Shown: positions 1 through 14,733 of the stretch, piece by piece | How positions within the stretch are numbered: the stretch's first letter is position 1 | How the letters are laid out: every line of letters starts with the position of its first letter | NCBI GenBank assembly: GCA_030248225.1 | Contig: JASANE010027718.1 | Coordinates: forward strand, 1 to 64,000 | Length of the DNA stretch: 64,000 nt | Source of the DNA: Trileptium ribeirensis | Lineage: Eukaryota > Nematoda > Enoplea > Enoplida > Thoracostomopsidae | Direction of reading: 5' to 3' | The notes under the pieces: model-generated | Databases searched by the model: none | The model's input: the letters and a program-made list of their open reading frames with translations, nothing else | What the model was told of the DNA's origin: nothing | Program-made: the position numbers and the translations under genes

Positions 1-765
1 GCAGCTGTTGTAATACCAGAACCCGTGCTTCGAAGTGTAGTGTCAGTGGTTAATGAAATGGAGGTACGACGGTCAGCTTCGGAACTGGAACATCAGCTGG
101 CGTCAACTGATCAAACGCGAGCGGCAAAAACGGTGAATGAACCTTCGGCTAAGGTAGTCATGGCTTCCGAGTTGGAGATTGCGAAGGACGAAGACAACAC
201 TAAGCGAGCAAAAGTTATTCCTTTGCATAGTGACGCCATCGTAACTGACCCACGAAGGCCATCACGGCGTATAGCCGAAATATCAGAATATGATCTGCCT
301 GCGTACGCGGAAAATTCCGTTTTGCTCAAACGCAAGAAATCTGAGGGTGTTCATAAAGGAGGGATTGAAGCACCTGTTTTTATCACCGACTGTGCCAAGG
401 AACAACACGACGTCGGTGGCCAGTTGGAGTTACAGAAGCCTGGGCCATCTGGAACGTTGGAACCAGGATCATCAACAAGAAGTGTCGCTGTTATCGCTCA
501 AAATATAAGACCAAAAGTACCAAAGGGCCGTGGGTCTGAGCAAAGGAAAAAGCGCAAATACGAGTTGTATCTCTGGGAACGACTTGGCGTGATACCGCAT
601 AGCTGGCGGATTAATGGCGCACCAAATGCTGAATTGCAAGCAGCAATAGACAATGCAGAGGCTGGTAAAAATCATAGCGGACAGAATATGGGCTACAACG
701 GCAATGAGGATGCTGATGAAGTCGGTGACCAGCGCCAGGGATCATCCGATTGGGTCACTAAGTAA
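1..765 (+). CDS. 3'-terminal coding segment of an unrecognised gene
   Basis: The frame is open from the first base of the window to a TAA at 763-765, about 254 codons, so the gene begins upstream. The protein is hydrophilic, low in hydrophobic blocks and rich in K, R and E. A basic cluster (EQRKKRKYELYLWERLGV) lies near residue 185, followed by an acidic, Asn/Asp-rich tail. There is no signal peptide or membrane segment. The composition suggests a disordered nuclear protein, but I recognise no domain, and the tail is the only part that looks like a conserved motif. It carries no leucine-rich repeat, so it is unlikely to be the missing N-terminus of the LAP gene that starts at 5258. Confidence 0.5.
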   Translation, partial: AAVVIPEPVLRSVVSVVNEMEVRRSASELEHQLASTDQTRAAKTVNEPSAKVVMASELEIAKDEDNTKRAKVIPLHSDAIVTDPRRPSRRIAEISEYDLPAYAENSVLLKRKKSEGVHKGGIEAPVFITDCAKEQHDVGGQLELQKPGPSGTLEPGSSTRSVAVIAQNIRPKVPKGRGSEQRKKRKYELYLWERLGVIPHSWRINGAPNAELQAAIDNAEAGKNHSGQNMGYNGNEDADEVGDQRQGSSDWVTK

Positions 766-1170
766 CAGTCGCGTCAATTGCTTAATTCAAATATAATGAC
801 TCCCAGCTGCTTTGAAAATTATATATATCATGCGGTAAATAATACGCTGCCCTATCATTTATTTACTCTATCGCATTACGCTTATATTTCCCTGTTTTTT
901 GTTCCAATACTACAAGCAAAATCATATATACATTTTTAATATGCAGACAGCGCTACTTCGAATATATGGTGTAAACAATATTTATCGATATTTCTTACGC
1001 CACATGTATCAATCGTATCCAGCGCATTTTATATCAATAAACGTAGAACAATCTATCGTCGGAGTAGGAAGTGGGGCTGCCAGTACTGTGGAAAATATAT
1101 TGCAACAGAATTCTGCCGAAAACGTTGCGTGCAGGTGCGCCGGAGCGCACTCCTTCATGGGGGAGTCATA
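766..1170. other. Non-coding, AT-rich, nothing recognised
   Basis: This is the stretch between the stop of the first gene and the candidate LTR. I see no polyadenylation signal that I would trust and no coding frame that looks protein-like. Confidence 0.4.
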
Positions 1171-1803
1171 TGTAACAATACTACAGTGCAGTGTGTATTG
1201 CGTGGTTCGAGCGTGTGCTGAAGAAGATTCCAAGTGCTGATGATCTTTTGATGCCGACATTTTGAAAGGTTGTAATGCTGTAGCTCTAGGGTTTGGTATA
1301 AAAAAAAGAGAAGACTAAGTTTTTTTATTATGTTTTGGCGAAAATATATAACATCGATGAGAGATATAGTTTAGAGTTAGTTCGGTTGTTGAGTGCTGCG
1401 CGCGAGACAGTTATAAGAGCTCATTCGTTTTGCTTATTATTAAAGTTTATACGGCTGATACATTGTTCATAATCATAATCGCCTAATTCTGGGCGCTAAG
1501 TTGTATTGCGCTGTTTATTATAACAATCGCCTAATTCTGGGCGCTAACGACGAACGTAGCCTGAACCCGGGCTTCTCGCCAGAGTCTGTAGCTACTTTGC
1601 TTAGCTAAACACCGCCTTAATCAGGGCGCATAGTTGCGAAACGTGTGGCCGCCTTAATCAGGGCGCATAGTTGCGAAACGGGTGGACGCCCTAATCAGGG
1701 CGAGAGGTCGCACTACTACCAACGTTGAAGTTGCAGACCGGTGTAGGTCATCTAACGTTAGTGAGACCACAGGGCCGGTGTCCGTATAGAGGGCACTGTT
1801 ACA
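1171..1803 (+). mobile_element. Candidate solo LTR (BEL/Pao-like ends)
   Basis: The 633-bp segment begins TGTAACA and ends TGTTACA, a perfect 7-bp inverted pair with the TG...CA ends typical of LTRs. Inside, GGTATAAAA near 1290 would be a U3 TATA box. The downstream part carries six small GC hairpin repeats. No internal gag/pol region or second LTR is visible, so it would be a solo LTR. The flanks (tcata on the left, tatat on the right) do not form a clean target duplication, which is the main weakness. Confidence 0.4.
1480..1702. repeat. Five short GC hairpin repeats
   Basis: Two exact copies of CGCCTAATTCTGGGCGCTAA lie at 1480-1499 and 1528-1547. Two longer copies starting CGCCTTAATCAGGGCG and running through gcatagttgcgaaacg lie at 1613-1643 and 1650-1680. 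A fifth, CGCCCTAATCAGGGCG, is at 1687-1702. Each folds into a CGCC/GGCG stem with a small loop. A looser sixth (GCCTGAACCCGGGC) starts near 1560. Confidence 0.75.
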
Positions 1804-2159
1804 TATATATTTGATTTCTGAGTCTAGTGAGTGGAACTAGCGTAAGAGGTAATCTCACTGGCTAGAGTGTTAAATTTTAACGATGGCAGTTTTTGTTTCT
1901 TTGAGTGACACGAATAACTAAAGTTCTGCTGAGCGAATGTGCTCGAGCGATAACTTCTTCGTGCCGTAAAAGGTTCGGGTCTGGTAAAAATAATGTCCGA
2001 CAAACATGTTATGGATTGCATATCGAGAACTGGTGCGGATATCTTAGTGAAATTAGGCTGATTGTGTAAAACAAAAAGGTTTATAAGGCTATTATGGTTT
2101 GCTAAATGGCTCTTTTAGGATGCAGGTTCTGGGTGGTAGGGTTTTTAAATAGACTTATC

Positions 2160-2520
2160 TGGGCTCTCCAAATTGGGTCGGTGGGGGGCCCTGGCATTTT
2201 TCGGTCCCCCCTGGTTCAGAACAGGTGCCCCAGGTTCATGCACCCGGCAATATTTTGGGCTCCCCCCTGTTCACCGCCTCTTCGAAATTTTTTGTTTCCA
2301 ATCGGTTCATAGTACATAAAATTTGATCAAAACTGGTACTAATATTTCGTTCAGAAGCCGATAATTTCGCAAATTTTGTCAAAATTTGCTTCAAAATAGC
2401 TTTTTCTCTCCATCAAAACCATTTTGGCAGCGTTTCTGACACGATTTTTAACCGTTTTTCTCTTGGCGCGTCCCGGTTCCGATACAGAGGCCCTCCTGCC
2501 AAAATTCTCAGAGAACTGAG
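2160..2520. repeat. Dispersed GC-rich repeat, family R1
   Basis: Blocks of CCCC/GGGG text are followed by a TTTTTTGTTTCCAATCGGT phrase and then an AT-rich tail containing tacataaaatttg, cagaa, atttcg and the ending ccgtttttctctt. The same order of phrases recurs at 28680-29045, so the two are diverged copies of one dispersed repeat. No coding frame is supported. Confidence 0.6.
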
Positions 2521-2559
2521 AACCCAGCTTATGAGACCCCCAAAATACATGAAAATGTA

Positions 2560-2960
2560 CTATGTCCGCAACCGCTCGAGCTATGTGGGTATTGTTGGTC
2601 TTATTTTGTAGCGCAATTCACTCTATATAAGGGAAAATAATGCTCAGCTGTTGTAATTATTTACGCTGCAGAGCTATATCAAAATGGGACTTTCAATGGA
2701 GCCACGGTACCCAATATAAACGAAAACGGCATCTGCGCAACCACACGAACCATTGGGTTGTTGGTCTAATTTTGTAGAGCAATTCACTCTTTGTATATAT
2801 GTGCACATTGTGTGCTACGCCGCGTAGTTGGGTCAAAATAAAATTTTTAATGGGCTCATGATACCCAGAATATACATAAACGAATATCTGTGCATCCGTT
2901 CTAATAACGTATATGAGTGTTATTGGTACAACTTTGTAGAGCATTTCATCGTTGCATATC
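2560..2960. repeat. Dispersed repeat, family R5 (degenerate)
   Basis: Phrases of the type 'gggtattgttggtcttattttgtagcg caattcactc' recur about every 180 bp here (near 2590, 2757 and 2920). They also occur in the EXOC8 intron around 42450-42660 and, more weakly, at 29790-30200. This is an old repeat built from tandem monomers. I see no coding content. Confidence 0.4.
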
Positions 2961-3480
2961 GTGAATTCCTATCGCATTAAGCGGGATATTACATAAAAAT
3001 GCTGGAGTAAAGGTCACTATCTGTAAGCAACTCTCGTTGCGCTCTTGCAAGTATAGAATGTACGCAGGTGCTCGTCCCAGCTGAGACTTCAAACGGTATA
3101 TACGTGTCTGAGACTGAACTGAAACTGGGAAAGCAAGCATTCAAACGGGCTAAGCAGTATGACAGAGTTAAGTGCAATGTTTACTAAAATCTTAAGTTAA
3201 CTACATTGACTAAATCTATGTTAAGTGTTATTACGGTTTTATTAAGCGTTATATCCTAAATAGTATGTACTTAACGCTAACTGCGACACTTCATATTTGT
3301 TCCAGAAACGACAAACACATAGGACCACTAGAAGACAAACTTCAGTAAGGGTTGGATCTGACATATTTTGTAGGTAACTGAGTAAACGTTTCTGAACCTC
3401 CAGTTAAGTGTGATAGTACACAGCGGTTAAAGTTAAGGATCCGGTTTTACAACTGGGCTTTGTGGTTATAAGACATTACA
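2961..3480. other. Non-coding, nothing recognised
   Basis: Lies between the R5 repeat and the LINE fragment. No leucine-rich-repeat codons, RNA gene or repeat unit was seen. Confidence 0.4.
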
Positions 3481-4720
3481 TTGCCTTGTGCCAGTTATCA
3501 AAATCTAACTTATACATTAACCCACGGACAATCTTTTTTTTCACAAGTTCAATTCTTTTTTATTCCTTATCCATCATGCAAACTGCATCTTTTAGATTTC
3601 CTTGATTCTTTCACTCAAATTATACACGAAGATGACATTGCTGACAATATATATCTTGACCTCTCAAAATCAATTAACCTTATCTCGCACTCACTCCTTT
3701 TTACTAAGTCATATTAATAATGTATCATCGACCTCTTTTAATTTTTATCCGCACATTCTTTACTCGTCCCACCCAAGCTGTTGTCGTCAATCTGCAACGC
3801 TCTCCGATGCTCCCAATTACATCGCTTGTCCAACATGTCACTTTACCCCTATTATTCCTCTTCTCCATTAATGCTCTCGTTGACTCTGTAAATGCTGCAA
3901 AATCGATGTTTGCGGACGATGCAAAGGTTCTGCGCCGCATTGATCCAACGACGCCATATCTTTTTCGCAAATAATATCACATCACTTGGAGAATGGGTTC
4001 GGAAATGTATGGTACAGTTCAACTGCGACAAATTTGCATCCATACACTTTAGTAAACATAACCCAGCATATCACTACATCATTAATACCAAGCTAATCCC
4101 GTGCGTGGATACTTTACGGGATCTGGGAATAACTACTACTTTAGACCTAAAACCCTCTGCACATTGCTCTCTAATTGTAGTTGAGGGAAAAAATACGTTG
4201 CGGCTTCTCGCGCGCACACTAAGGTACTGGGATGCCCCGATGTTTTTAATGTTATATTTTGTAGTCGTACGTTCTAAGCTATATAGAGTAAGCCAGTACG
4301 GCATGGTGTCCATATTACACAAGAGACATTCAATTGCTCGAACTCGTGCAACGCCGCACAACCAAACTGATTCCCGCCCTACGTAATTTGGATTATGAGA
4401 ATCGCCTCAAATCTCTGGGCATACAAACTTTACGTACAAGACGACTGCGAGCGGACCTTGTTATGGTGCACAAAATGGTTCACAACCTTATTGGTTATGA
4501 TCACTCGCGCTTGTTCAAACTCTCCACACATCGACCACTACGTCAAAATTGTTATAAATTGGTGCCACCGTCAACACCACGGCTACTATGTTGGCGTCAT
4601 TTCTACTCAGAACGTGTCATCATTATGTGGAACGCACTGCCAGACTCGATCGTCACGGCACCTAGCACTACTGAGTTTAAGTCACGTCTCCACGACTCGC
4701 ATAAACTACCAGATTTATGA
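3481..4720 (+). pseudogene. Decayed CR1-like LINE, reverse transcriptase 3' half
   Basis: Three frames carry successive parts of a CR1-type reverse transcriptase. At 3481-3717 a YLDLSKS...H block matches the palm region with the first catalytic aspartate. At about 3870-3960 the box SMFADDAKVLRRI holds the catalytic FADD. At 4334-4720 the post-RT tail begins LELVQRRTTKLIPALRN and runs to a stop. Frame changes and deletions between the blocks make it inactive, and the 5' half (endonuclease) is absent. Family knowledge supports CR1/Rex-type; the exact clade is not assigned. Confidence 0.8.
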
Positions 4721-4795
4721 ATGTCTTTGCTGTCCTTTTGTTTGCGTATTTCAAAACTTTCAAAATTCAACTACGTTTCGATCATCGACCAAACT

Positions 4796-4816
4796 AGCCG
4801 ATGATTTTTATCGGCT
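4796..4816 (+). other. Hairpin downstream of the LINE reading frame
   Basis: AGCCGAT (4796-4802) pairs with ATCGGCT (4810-4816) around a 7-nt loop, 76 bp after the LINE stop. Some LINEs use a 3' hairpin for template recognition; the second CR1-like fragment (31265-31780) also has one shortly after its stop. Confidence 0.35.
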
Positions 4817-5257
4817 CTACGCTCCCGACTCTCAAGCTGTCAACGCCTTCTCTAATAGACACAACTTTCTTACTTGGTCGGGAGACTGGTAGGAATACAT
4901 TGTGTCTGAGATTCGTAGTTAAGCCTGTGAAACCAAACCGTTTGACCGCAACAAACTGCTTAATCGTAATATATGGTTGATTTTATGCTCACTAGCACAA
5001 ACGGCACGGCGTTACAAATTGCTGTGTTTTGTACAGCGAAATTTTGTAAAATCGAAGGACTAAAATGATTATATATATATTTGAATTGTAGTTTTGTAAA
5101 TTTCACAAGGTACGTCTCAAAACCTTGGTTTGGCATTACGGTTACGTTTTCTGCAAATCGTTCACCAAATATGCTCGAAAAACTTGATTTGATTTTGTGC
5201 GATTTCTGTAGTAGGCGACATGCGTCGTGATTAATTGAAATATATAGTTTGTTTTAG
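4817..5257. other. Likely intron upstream of LAP exon
   Basis: AT-rich, no coding signal. It ends in a clear acceptor, gtttgttttag, at 5257. The preceding LAP exon was not found anywhere between 766 and 5257. Confidence 0.5.
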
Positions 5258-8417
<3,160 letters not shown>

Positions 8418-10102
8418 AATCTCCAGTATCACCCAACCAAGAATCAGGCGACGTTATTGGCGGTCCAAAAGTGCATTTTCCCGATATTGATAGAGGTGGA
8501 GATGGTACTAGAGCGACTGCCTCAGGAGATGGTGCAGCGGGCGAAGAAAGCTATGAATCCGGCTCCGTCGGGCAATTTGTAAGACACGATACTCCATTCC
8601 CGACTAAATTAGCTGCAACAGCTACAGCCGCACAAGCAGCAGCCCACCATGGCCATAGTCATAGCTCATTCCAACAAGCTATCAAAACTCGAGCTAAGTC
8701 GATTGATGGGCCTGTTATACACCACGATGGGACGTCGTCGGAAAGAAACTCGGCCTTTCTTCAGCTGAGCGGTGGTGCTGGAGCAAATTCCCGGCGGACA
8801 TCACTCAATCTCGCAACAGCAGCTGCCAGCGAACAAAACCTCTCAGGTACTACGAAGAATACTAGAAGTCACCCTGATACCATGCAGATGTCTATTAATA
8901 ATAATGCCACTAATAATTCCAAATTTCCTGGTCCACCACCCCCGGTTCCGGCTAAGCCCACTGGATTAGTACCGTTAAAACAGCCAGCTGGTTCCGTCAG
9001 GGTGCTGCCAGCGGCACCTAATCAGGTATCTATTAGTGGATCTGCGCAAGCATTAAGGGGTATGCCAAATTCGAACTGTAATGGCGACAATGTTAATGTT
9101 ACTAGCACTACCGCTGGTGGTAGCACAGGCTCTGTGGCCAGACTAGCAGAAGCTGAGACCGATGACGTGGATACCGACGGACCCGAATCTCCAGCTTATG
9201 GTTATGATATGGCCCAGAAGGGCTGTTACGTTGCAGCAGCCGTAAACAACGAAACTTGCTTGGGAGTCACAAAAACTACAAAAACAGCCACTATTAGCGA
9301 ACCAAACGGCGATCGCCTCTCCGCTATCGGTAAAGAAGACAAAGAACACGACCACCGATTGAAACGGAAGGATACACCACATTATCTGAAAAATCGTCGA
9401 GTTCATCATAACAACCCGTCGCCTGCTCCGTGCCAGACGTCCGCTACAGGCTTTGCTGGTATCGACGGTGAAGGTATGGGCAAAAATAACTCTGAGATTG
9501 TTAATGGCGCTGAAGCTTCAACGGCAGCCGCTACAACTGCTCAGTTTCTATATTCGGACGAGAGGGCCCTGTTAACGATTGATCGCTCTGGTGGTAGGCC
9601 ACTTGGCTTAAGTATTGCAGGTGGTTTGGAGTCTACACCGTTTACCGCTGATAGTACTGATCACGGAATTTTCATATCGAGAGTTAATCCGGGTGGCGCA
9701 GCCGATTCCGCTGGTCTTAAAATTGGTGACAAAATTCTTGCAGTAAACTCCGTGTCTCTCTGTAGCGACAGCCCACATAGCACCGGTCACGGAGTTACAC
9801 ACCGGGAGGCTGTTGCAGCAATGCAAGATGCAGGAGATCGTGTAACCCTTACGGTGTTGCGTCGAGTGCTTAAGCCAGCTGATGAGAATACTAGTGCTGC
9901 AGAAATGGCGCAGCAAATTCAGCAGCTGCACCAAAACAACCATCAGCATAATGGACCAGTCTTGCCTAGGCAGGACAATATCAGGGATCATCGGGATACC
10001 GAATCAGAAGATAGAGGAGCAACGAAAACGGTTGTGCTACCTGCATCGCCAACCTCACCCGTGGCCACATTAAGTTATACTAGCGAGCCCCAAAATGTCT
10101 GA
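8418..10102 (+). CDS. let-413: LET-413/Scribble-like LAP protein, linker and PDZ exon
   Basis: Terminal exon, 561 residues to TGA at 10100-10102. The N-terminal part is a low-complexity linker with a FVRHDTPFP motif typical of LAP proteins and a proline-rich GPPPPVPAKP site (near 8935) that could bind SH3 domains. The PDZ domain lies at about 9563-9865: the carboxylate loop reads PLGLSIAGG, then GIFISRV, GLKIGDKILAVN, and helix B begins THREAV. A His at that position predicts class I ligands. About 13 extra residues (CSDSPHSTGHG region) sit between the usual strand and helix B. Some 80 residues follow the PDZ without a second domain, unlike the four PDZs of vertebrate Scribble. The start at 8418 is fixed by gtgtttcag and by phase with exon 5258-5873. 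Confidence 0.9.
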
Positions 10103-11166
10103 CGAAACATTGCCCCTATACTTAGTGGATTTTAATCATCGTGGTGTAAAGTGTTTCGTTCGCTGTCGCCCACTTAGGCCGAGTCGTTCAACACTTTACG
10201 ATACTGGATTGTTTCTAGTACATAATCAACGGATTTTATAGCACGTCAGATACGATGTGTGCACTGTCTGCTTTTAGACAAGGCAATGAACTGTAATTAT
10301 TACAGAATACGAATTCGTTGGACAGCGTTAGTGCCGAAAATATTAAACGATTGTATTCTGCTTATCGAAAGTGCGGCTTCTCGAAGCTTTCAGCACGCTA
10401 CGTCCATGTCTTTGTTTGCACTTACATAAAACAAATATTCATTCCGAAATGCGATGTGGATTGATTGTTTCTGAGACCTGAGAACTGTGTTTATCATAAC
10501 CGAGCCTTAATTTGAACTGATTATGTAGTGATAAGGTTGTAATCATTCGTGCTGCTGAAAATTTTCATGCGACGAAATTTTTTGTCTGAGAACGCATTAT
10601 GTGTTCGAAGATTGTGTTGACAAGAAGTAGTGTCAATGCGGTTCACGGTACGTTGCTTTTGACAACGTTTGGGTGAACTTTGCCAATTATTGCTGTTTTT
10701 ATGCATACGCTAGACGCATGAAAATTTTTTTGCAGTGTTATATATCCTGTCCCTCTTTACTGATGCGGGTTCACACATAACGATCGACGTATTGACTAAC
10801 GTAAGCGTTTTTCTTTTAAAATTATGTTATTGCATTATTACTATGTGATGTTATTTATATATTATATAATATTATGTTAAGTAGTTAAACATCATAATGT
10901 TATTCGCCTCATTTTAAATAGCTTATTCTTGTTACGTATCGCTTTAAATACATCGCTAGATGCTTTGTCGCACAACGTTGTTTATCCGATGTCGATGACG
11001 GCGTGGAATTATTAATCGGACCTATGTAATCGAGGACAGTATTGCCGACGTTATGCCGTATATTTAAAAAAATTAAAACATTAGCTTATATTTTATTATG
11101 TACGTAGCGGTTTGTTGCCTTAATGGCTGGCAATTTAAGAATAATAAGAAAAAACGAAAAAATAAA
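10103..11166 (+). other. Probable 3' UTR of the LAP gene
   Basis: No competing coding frame. The first AATAAA that I find on the + strand is at 11161-11166, preceded by AT-rich sequence, giving a UTR of about 1.1 kb. The position is a guess from that hexamer only. Confidence 0.35.
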
Positions 11167-12978
11167 GATTTTGTTAAAACATGGCTGAGAAATGAATGTT
11201 TTCTGAGCCACCTCGTCATGCTGAGTGGAATGGTACAAAAATTATCACTACATCTCGAAAATTGATAAATTCGGAGCTGGAGGATTCTAAGCTAGAGATC
11301 CGAATAACTTTGCACCTTAAGGCTACCAGTAGACCACTAAAGTTTTTCGATTGATTGTTCTATGTCCTGATTACAATGTTTTAATTTCTGTTAATTTATT
11401 ATTTATGTTATAACGGATCATGTACTAAGCTGCTGTTTTGCGGCGTTTTTAACTTATGGACTTTTTATCGTAACATCGCAATATGTATTTACACAAGTGT
11501 TGTGTGATGGCTTACCTAAAACGGTGCAGTTAATAGACATAATAGATGCATTCGTTGCCATAAATGGTATTCTTTCTAGCTTATTTCGGGCGGCCGCAAA
11601 CTTGTTAAGCCCCACACTCTATAATTATGTTGACTATATGAAAGACGTAACAATAATACGTAATAAGCGTAGATTAGAGAAATTATTCAAAAAGAGCATT
11701 AGAGGCAACAGCTTCCTTAACTGGTAGTCATGATAATTAAAAACTTCCTTTGAGTTTTTGTAAATATTCTGCATATTCTGAACACCGCGCATTTTGGTGG
11801 TTATTTGAAACACAGTATAAAATGCGCTTGTGCCACTGAGATAAGAGCGCCAGTGAAAAATTTACTAGATATTTATGTTTACATATCCTTTGTCTATCCA
11901 CCAAAGTAAGGCGCTCATGGTTAAGATAGTTGAAGCCAGATGTCGTGAGTTTAAGTGAAACTATTTCGAAGCTCGTTTTAAATTGCCCTGCTATTCCAAA
12001 TAGCTAAATTTGATCGTAGTAAACGATAGTAGTTTGTTCGATTGTTATGGTGTTCTATCTATCTCCCGTTGGGAGTTTATGAAATAAAAATTTCAATATT
12101 TCATTGGCGCAAATCCAAAAAAAATTGGTGGGATAGTTACTGGCAAAAATATATAATCTATAATCACATGCGTTTATTACAGAGCACTAAAAATTTTATC
12201 AGTCAAAAAAGTGGGAGGGGGGACGAGTACTTAAGTGTCAAAAAGTGCAGGGTATTTGTCCACCCTATAATTGCGCCTATGGTTTTAAACAATGAACTAG
12301 ATGAAGTTTATGGTGCTTTGAAGATTTGTTTTACCGCTTAAAAATTAAGAATTTTGTCGAAGAACAAAATAAAAACAGTACTACAAAACAGTAACAAGAG
12401 TTGCTTGTTTTGAGGATTTAGTAGTAGTAATTGTATTAAGCCGTACGTTAGATTAATCATTGTTGAGTTGTTTTTGTTGTTGTTGTTGTAACATTGTTGT
12501 TCTTTTGCGTCTGAGACCATTATGTTTTGTTTACCGATGTCACCGTGGCTGTCGCTGTCAGAATTAGAATATGTACGTTCGTAGAGTGAATATAATTTTT
12601 ACGCGGTACTACCCATGCTGCTGTGTTAAAGGGGTCGCTTCATTGTTTATATATGCGTATACTACGTAAACGACGAAGCAAAATACGAAGGGTGCTTCGA
12701 AAACGCATGTCCTTACCTGTGCGGAGGGGCAAGGCGGGCGTTTACTCCCCATGCACCTGCTGATATGGAGAACTTCCACTTCCATTTTACTATTGCTATA
12801 TTTCAATTGAATTTGAGCACTGCTTTGACCCCCTACCCTGAAGCGGATTTCTCTATCCTCGGATTGTGAGTATGGATGAGATACTCGATGGCAATATCAA
12901 CAGTGCATATAATAGATTAAAATGTCAATTATATGTGATCACTAATAGGGTACCATGGATATTGCAACCTGTACCATC
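11167..12978. other. Intergenic, nothing recognised
   Basis: AT-rich. Short open stretches (for example 11497-11727 +) look like chance. No repeats of note. Confidence 0.4.
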
Positions 12979-13173
12979 ATGATATTTATTAGGTTTTATT
13001 AAGTCCAGAACCTGGAGCATAATCTTGAGGCTTGTAAAATATTGAGATACTATAGAGCTGTAATTGCTTTGAAAAAATCAATACAGTCGCGGCACGCTGT
13101 AGTATCTTAATATTTTACAACCCTCAACGTCGTGCTCTTGGCCTTACACACTATAAAGCCTAATCCGTAATAT
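12979..13173. mobile_element. Near-palindromic MITE
   Basis: Two arms of about 80 bp read as imperfect reverse complements around a short centre. The inner arms are at 13026-13056 (ttgaggcttgtaaaatattgagatac) and 13095-13132; the outer arms start with TTAGG at 12989 and end with CCTAA at 13163. The whole could fold into one long hairpin. No coding capacity and no clear target duplication. Confidence 0.55.
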
Positions 13174-14382
13174 GATTTCATATATATAATTATTATTGAC
13201 ACACTATGAGATTTCATATAAAATAGACGTATTTCAAAATCCACGACTTGATAAAACTTATAAAAAATATGTTTCAACTGCAGCCGTGTGTGCTTCTAGT
13301 GAAATCGCTTGCGACAAATAAAAAATTCATTATAAAGACATTTTTACTATGTTCATATTCCGCTATACGAGGCGTAATTTCAGACTAATAGCAGCGCATT
13401 TCCACTGATAAACACAGGACACTGTACGTTTTTGAGAGAAATACACACAAATAATTGGTGCTAAAAAGTATATAGTTACAACGAATATAGAACATTAAAA
13501 AATAGTACTTATCTATACATCATATATACGACTTTTTTGAGCTGTAGCAATAGCCATGCTTTCCCCACCCTTCTCCTTGCGGTGCCGACGGCACGGAACC
13601 CAAAAGCGGCGACGGCGCCACGTCTACGCTGTCTGACTCAGTCTGAGAGGTCGTAGGCCGACCCCCTTCCAGACAACCCGGCTACACAGTCCGGGTGCCT
13701 GGGACCTTTAGCATGTACCTATGTATAGTGACAAAGGAATATGTATTGCGGTCTATACATGATATCATCAGTCATCTAACGATATAAAATTGCTCAGTGG
13801 TCAGCTTATTAAAACCCACTCTACTGGATTAAGATGTTTTAGATCAGTTTAGAACGGGTATTTTGATTACTTTGATTTCATGTGCTTACTATAGACAACG
13901 TTGTGCCCGAGGTTTGGCGGCTTGGAGGGTAAAGTCGACATTTTTAGAACTTGGTTTCCACTGAAAAATAAGAATTTTGATGCAATTCCTAAAATAGTAG
14001 AGGAAGGGTTGCGGTGCCTCAATGTGTAAATATGATTCAAAGGGTCTGACGGGATGGCGGTCAAACCCACCTCCCCGTGGGTGCTTCTGGTATGTACCTG
14101 TTCTTCAGCTGGATGTAGGAAATTTTCTACAGCCTTTTGAGCTTGGAATAAATTGAAACAGGAAAATTAAACGCCACTTGGCTCTAAAGAAAAAAAATAC
14201 TGGTTGTGTTTTGTTTACCATAAATACATAAAAAGTTTATTATCATATAGCTACACATGTTTATTATTTTTGTTAAATCCCGCTCAAGCTAAACAATGGA
14301 TCCACCGGGAACCGAACACCGGGCCTTTCGCATGCGCCGGACCTTCTAACTACAACAACATGGATACGCTTAAACCGGTTCG
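13174..14382. other. Intergenic with a GC-rich island at 13555-13715
   Basis: Mostly AT-rich and empty. The 160-bp island at 13555-13715 has an abrupt GC rise and an ACCCGG/CCGGGT stem (13676-13681 with 13691-13696). I could not assign it to an RNA family or a repeat. Confidence 0.3.
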
Positions 14383-14733
14383 GAGTTATGATGTTATCCT
14401 AACCAGCCAATTGACCCTTAGGTGGTACTTATTATTATTAAGGGTGATAACTACGACAAAATTTTTCATACTCGCAGAATTATGGCTCTTTTTCGTTCAG
14501 AGTTATGATGTTATCCTAACCAGCCAATTGACCCTTAGGTGGTACTTATTATTAAGGGTGATAACTACGACAAAAATTTTCATACTCGCAGAATTATGGC
14601 TCTTTTTCGTTCAGAGTTATGATGTTATCCTTACCAGCCAATTGACCCTTAGGTGGTACTTATTATTATTATTAAGGGTGATAACTACAACAAAATTTTT
14701 CATACTCGCAGAATTATGGCTCTTTTTCGTTCA
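14383..14733 (+). repeat. Three tandem units of about 117 bp
   Basis: Units start at 14383, 14500 and 14614 (117, 114 and about 120 bp). The length differences come only from the number of ATT triplets in an internal microsatellite, so all units stay multiples of three and one frame is open through all of them. Each unit also holds an ACCCTTA...TAAGGGT inverted pair. The translated product is hydrophobic and resembles no family; I regard it as non-coding. Confidence 0.85.

Noticed and set aside
4395..4892. 165-codon + frame overlapping the LINE tail
   Set aside because: It is the shadow of the 4334-4720 LINE frame, which carries the family motifs.
11497..11727. 76-codon + strand frame near the LAP 3' end
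   Set aside because: No recognisable motif or splice context; probably chance or old transposon text.
14289..14350. tRNA- or SINE-like segment on the - strand (ggttcccggtgg box)
   Set aside because: A B-box-like string is present, but no T-stem, acceptor stem or A box could be paired.
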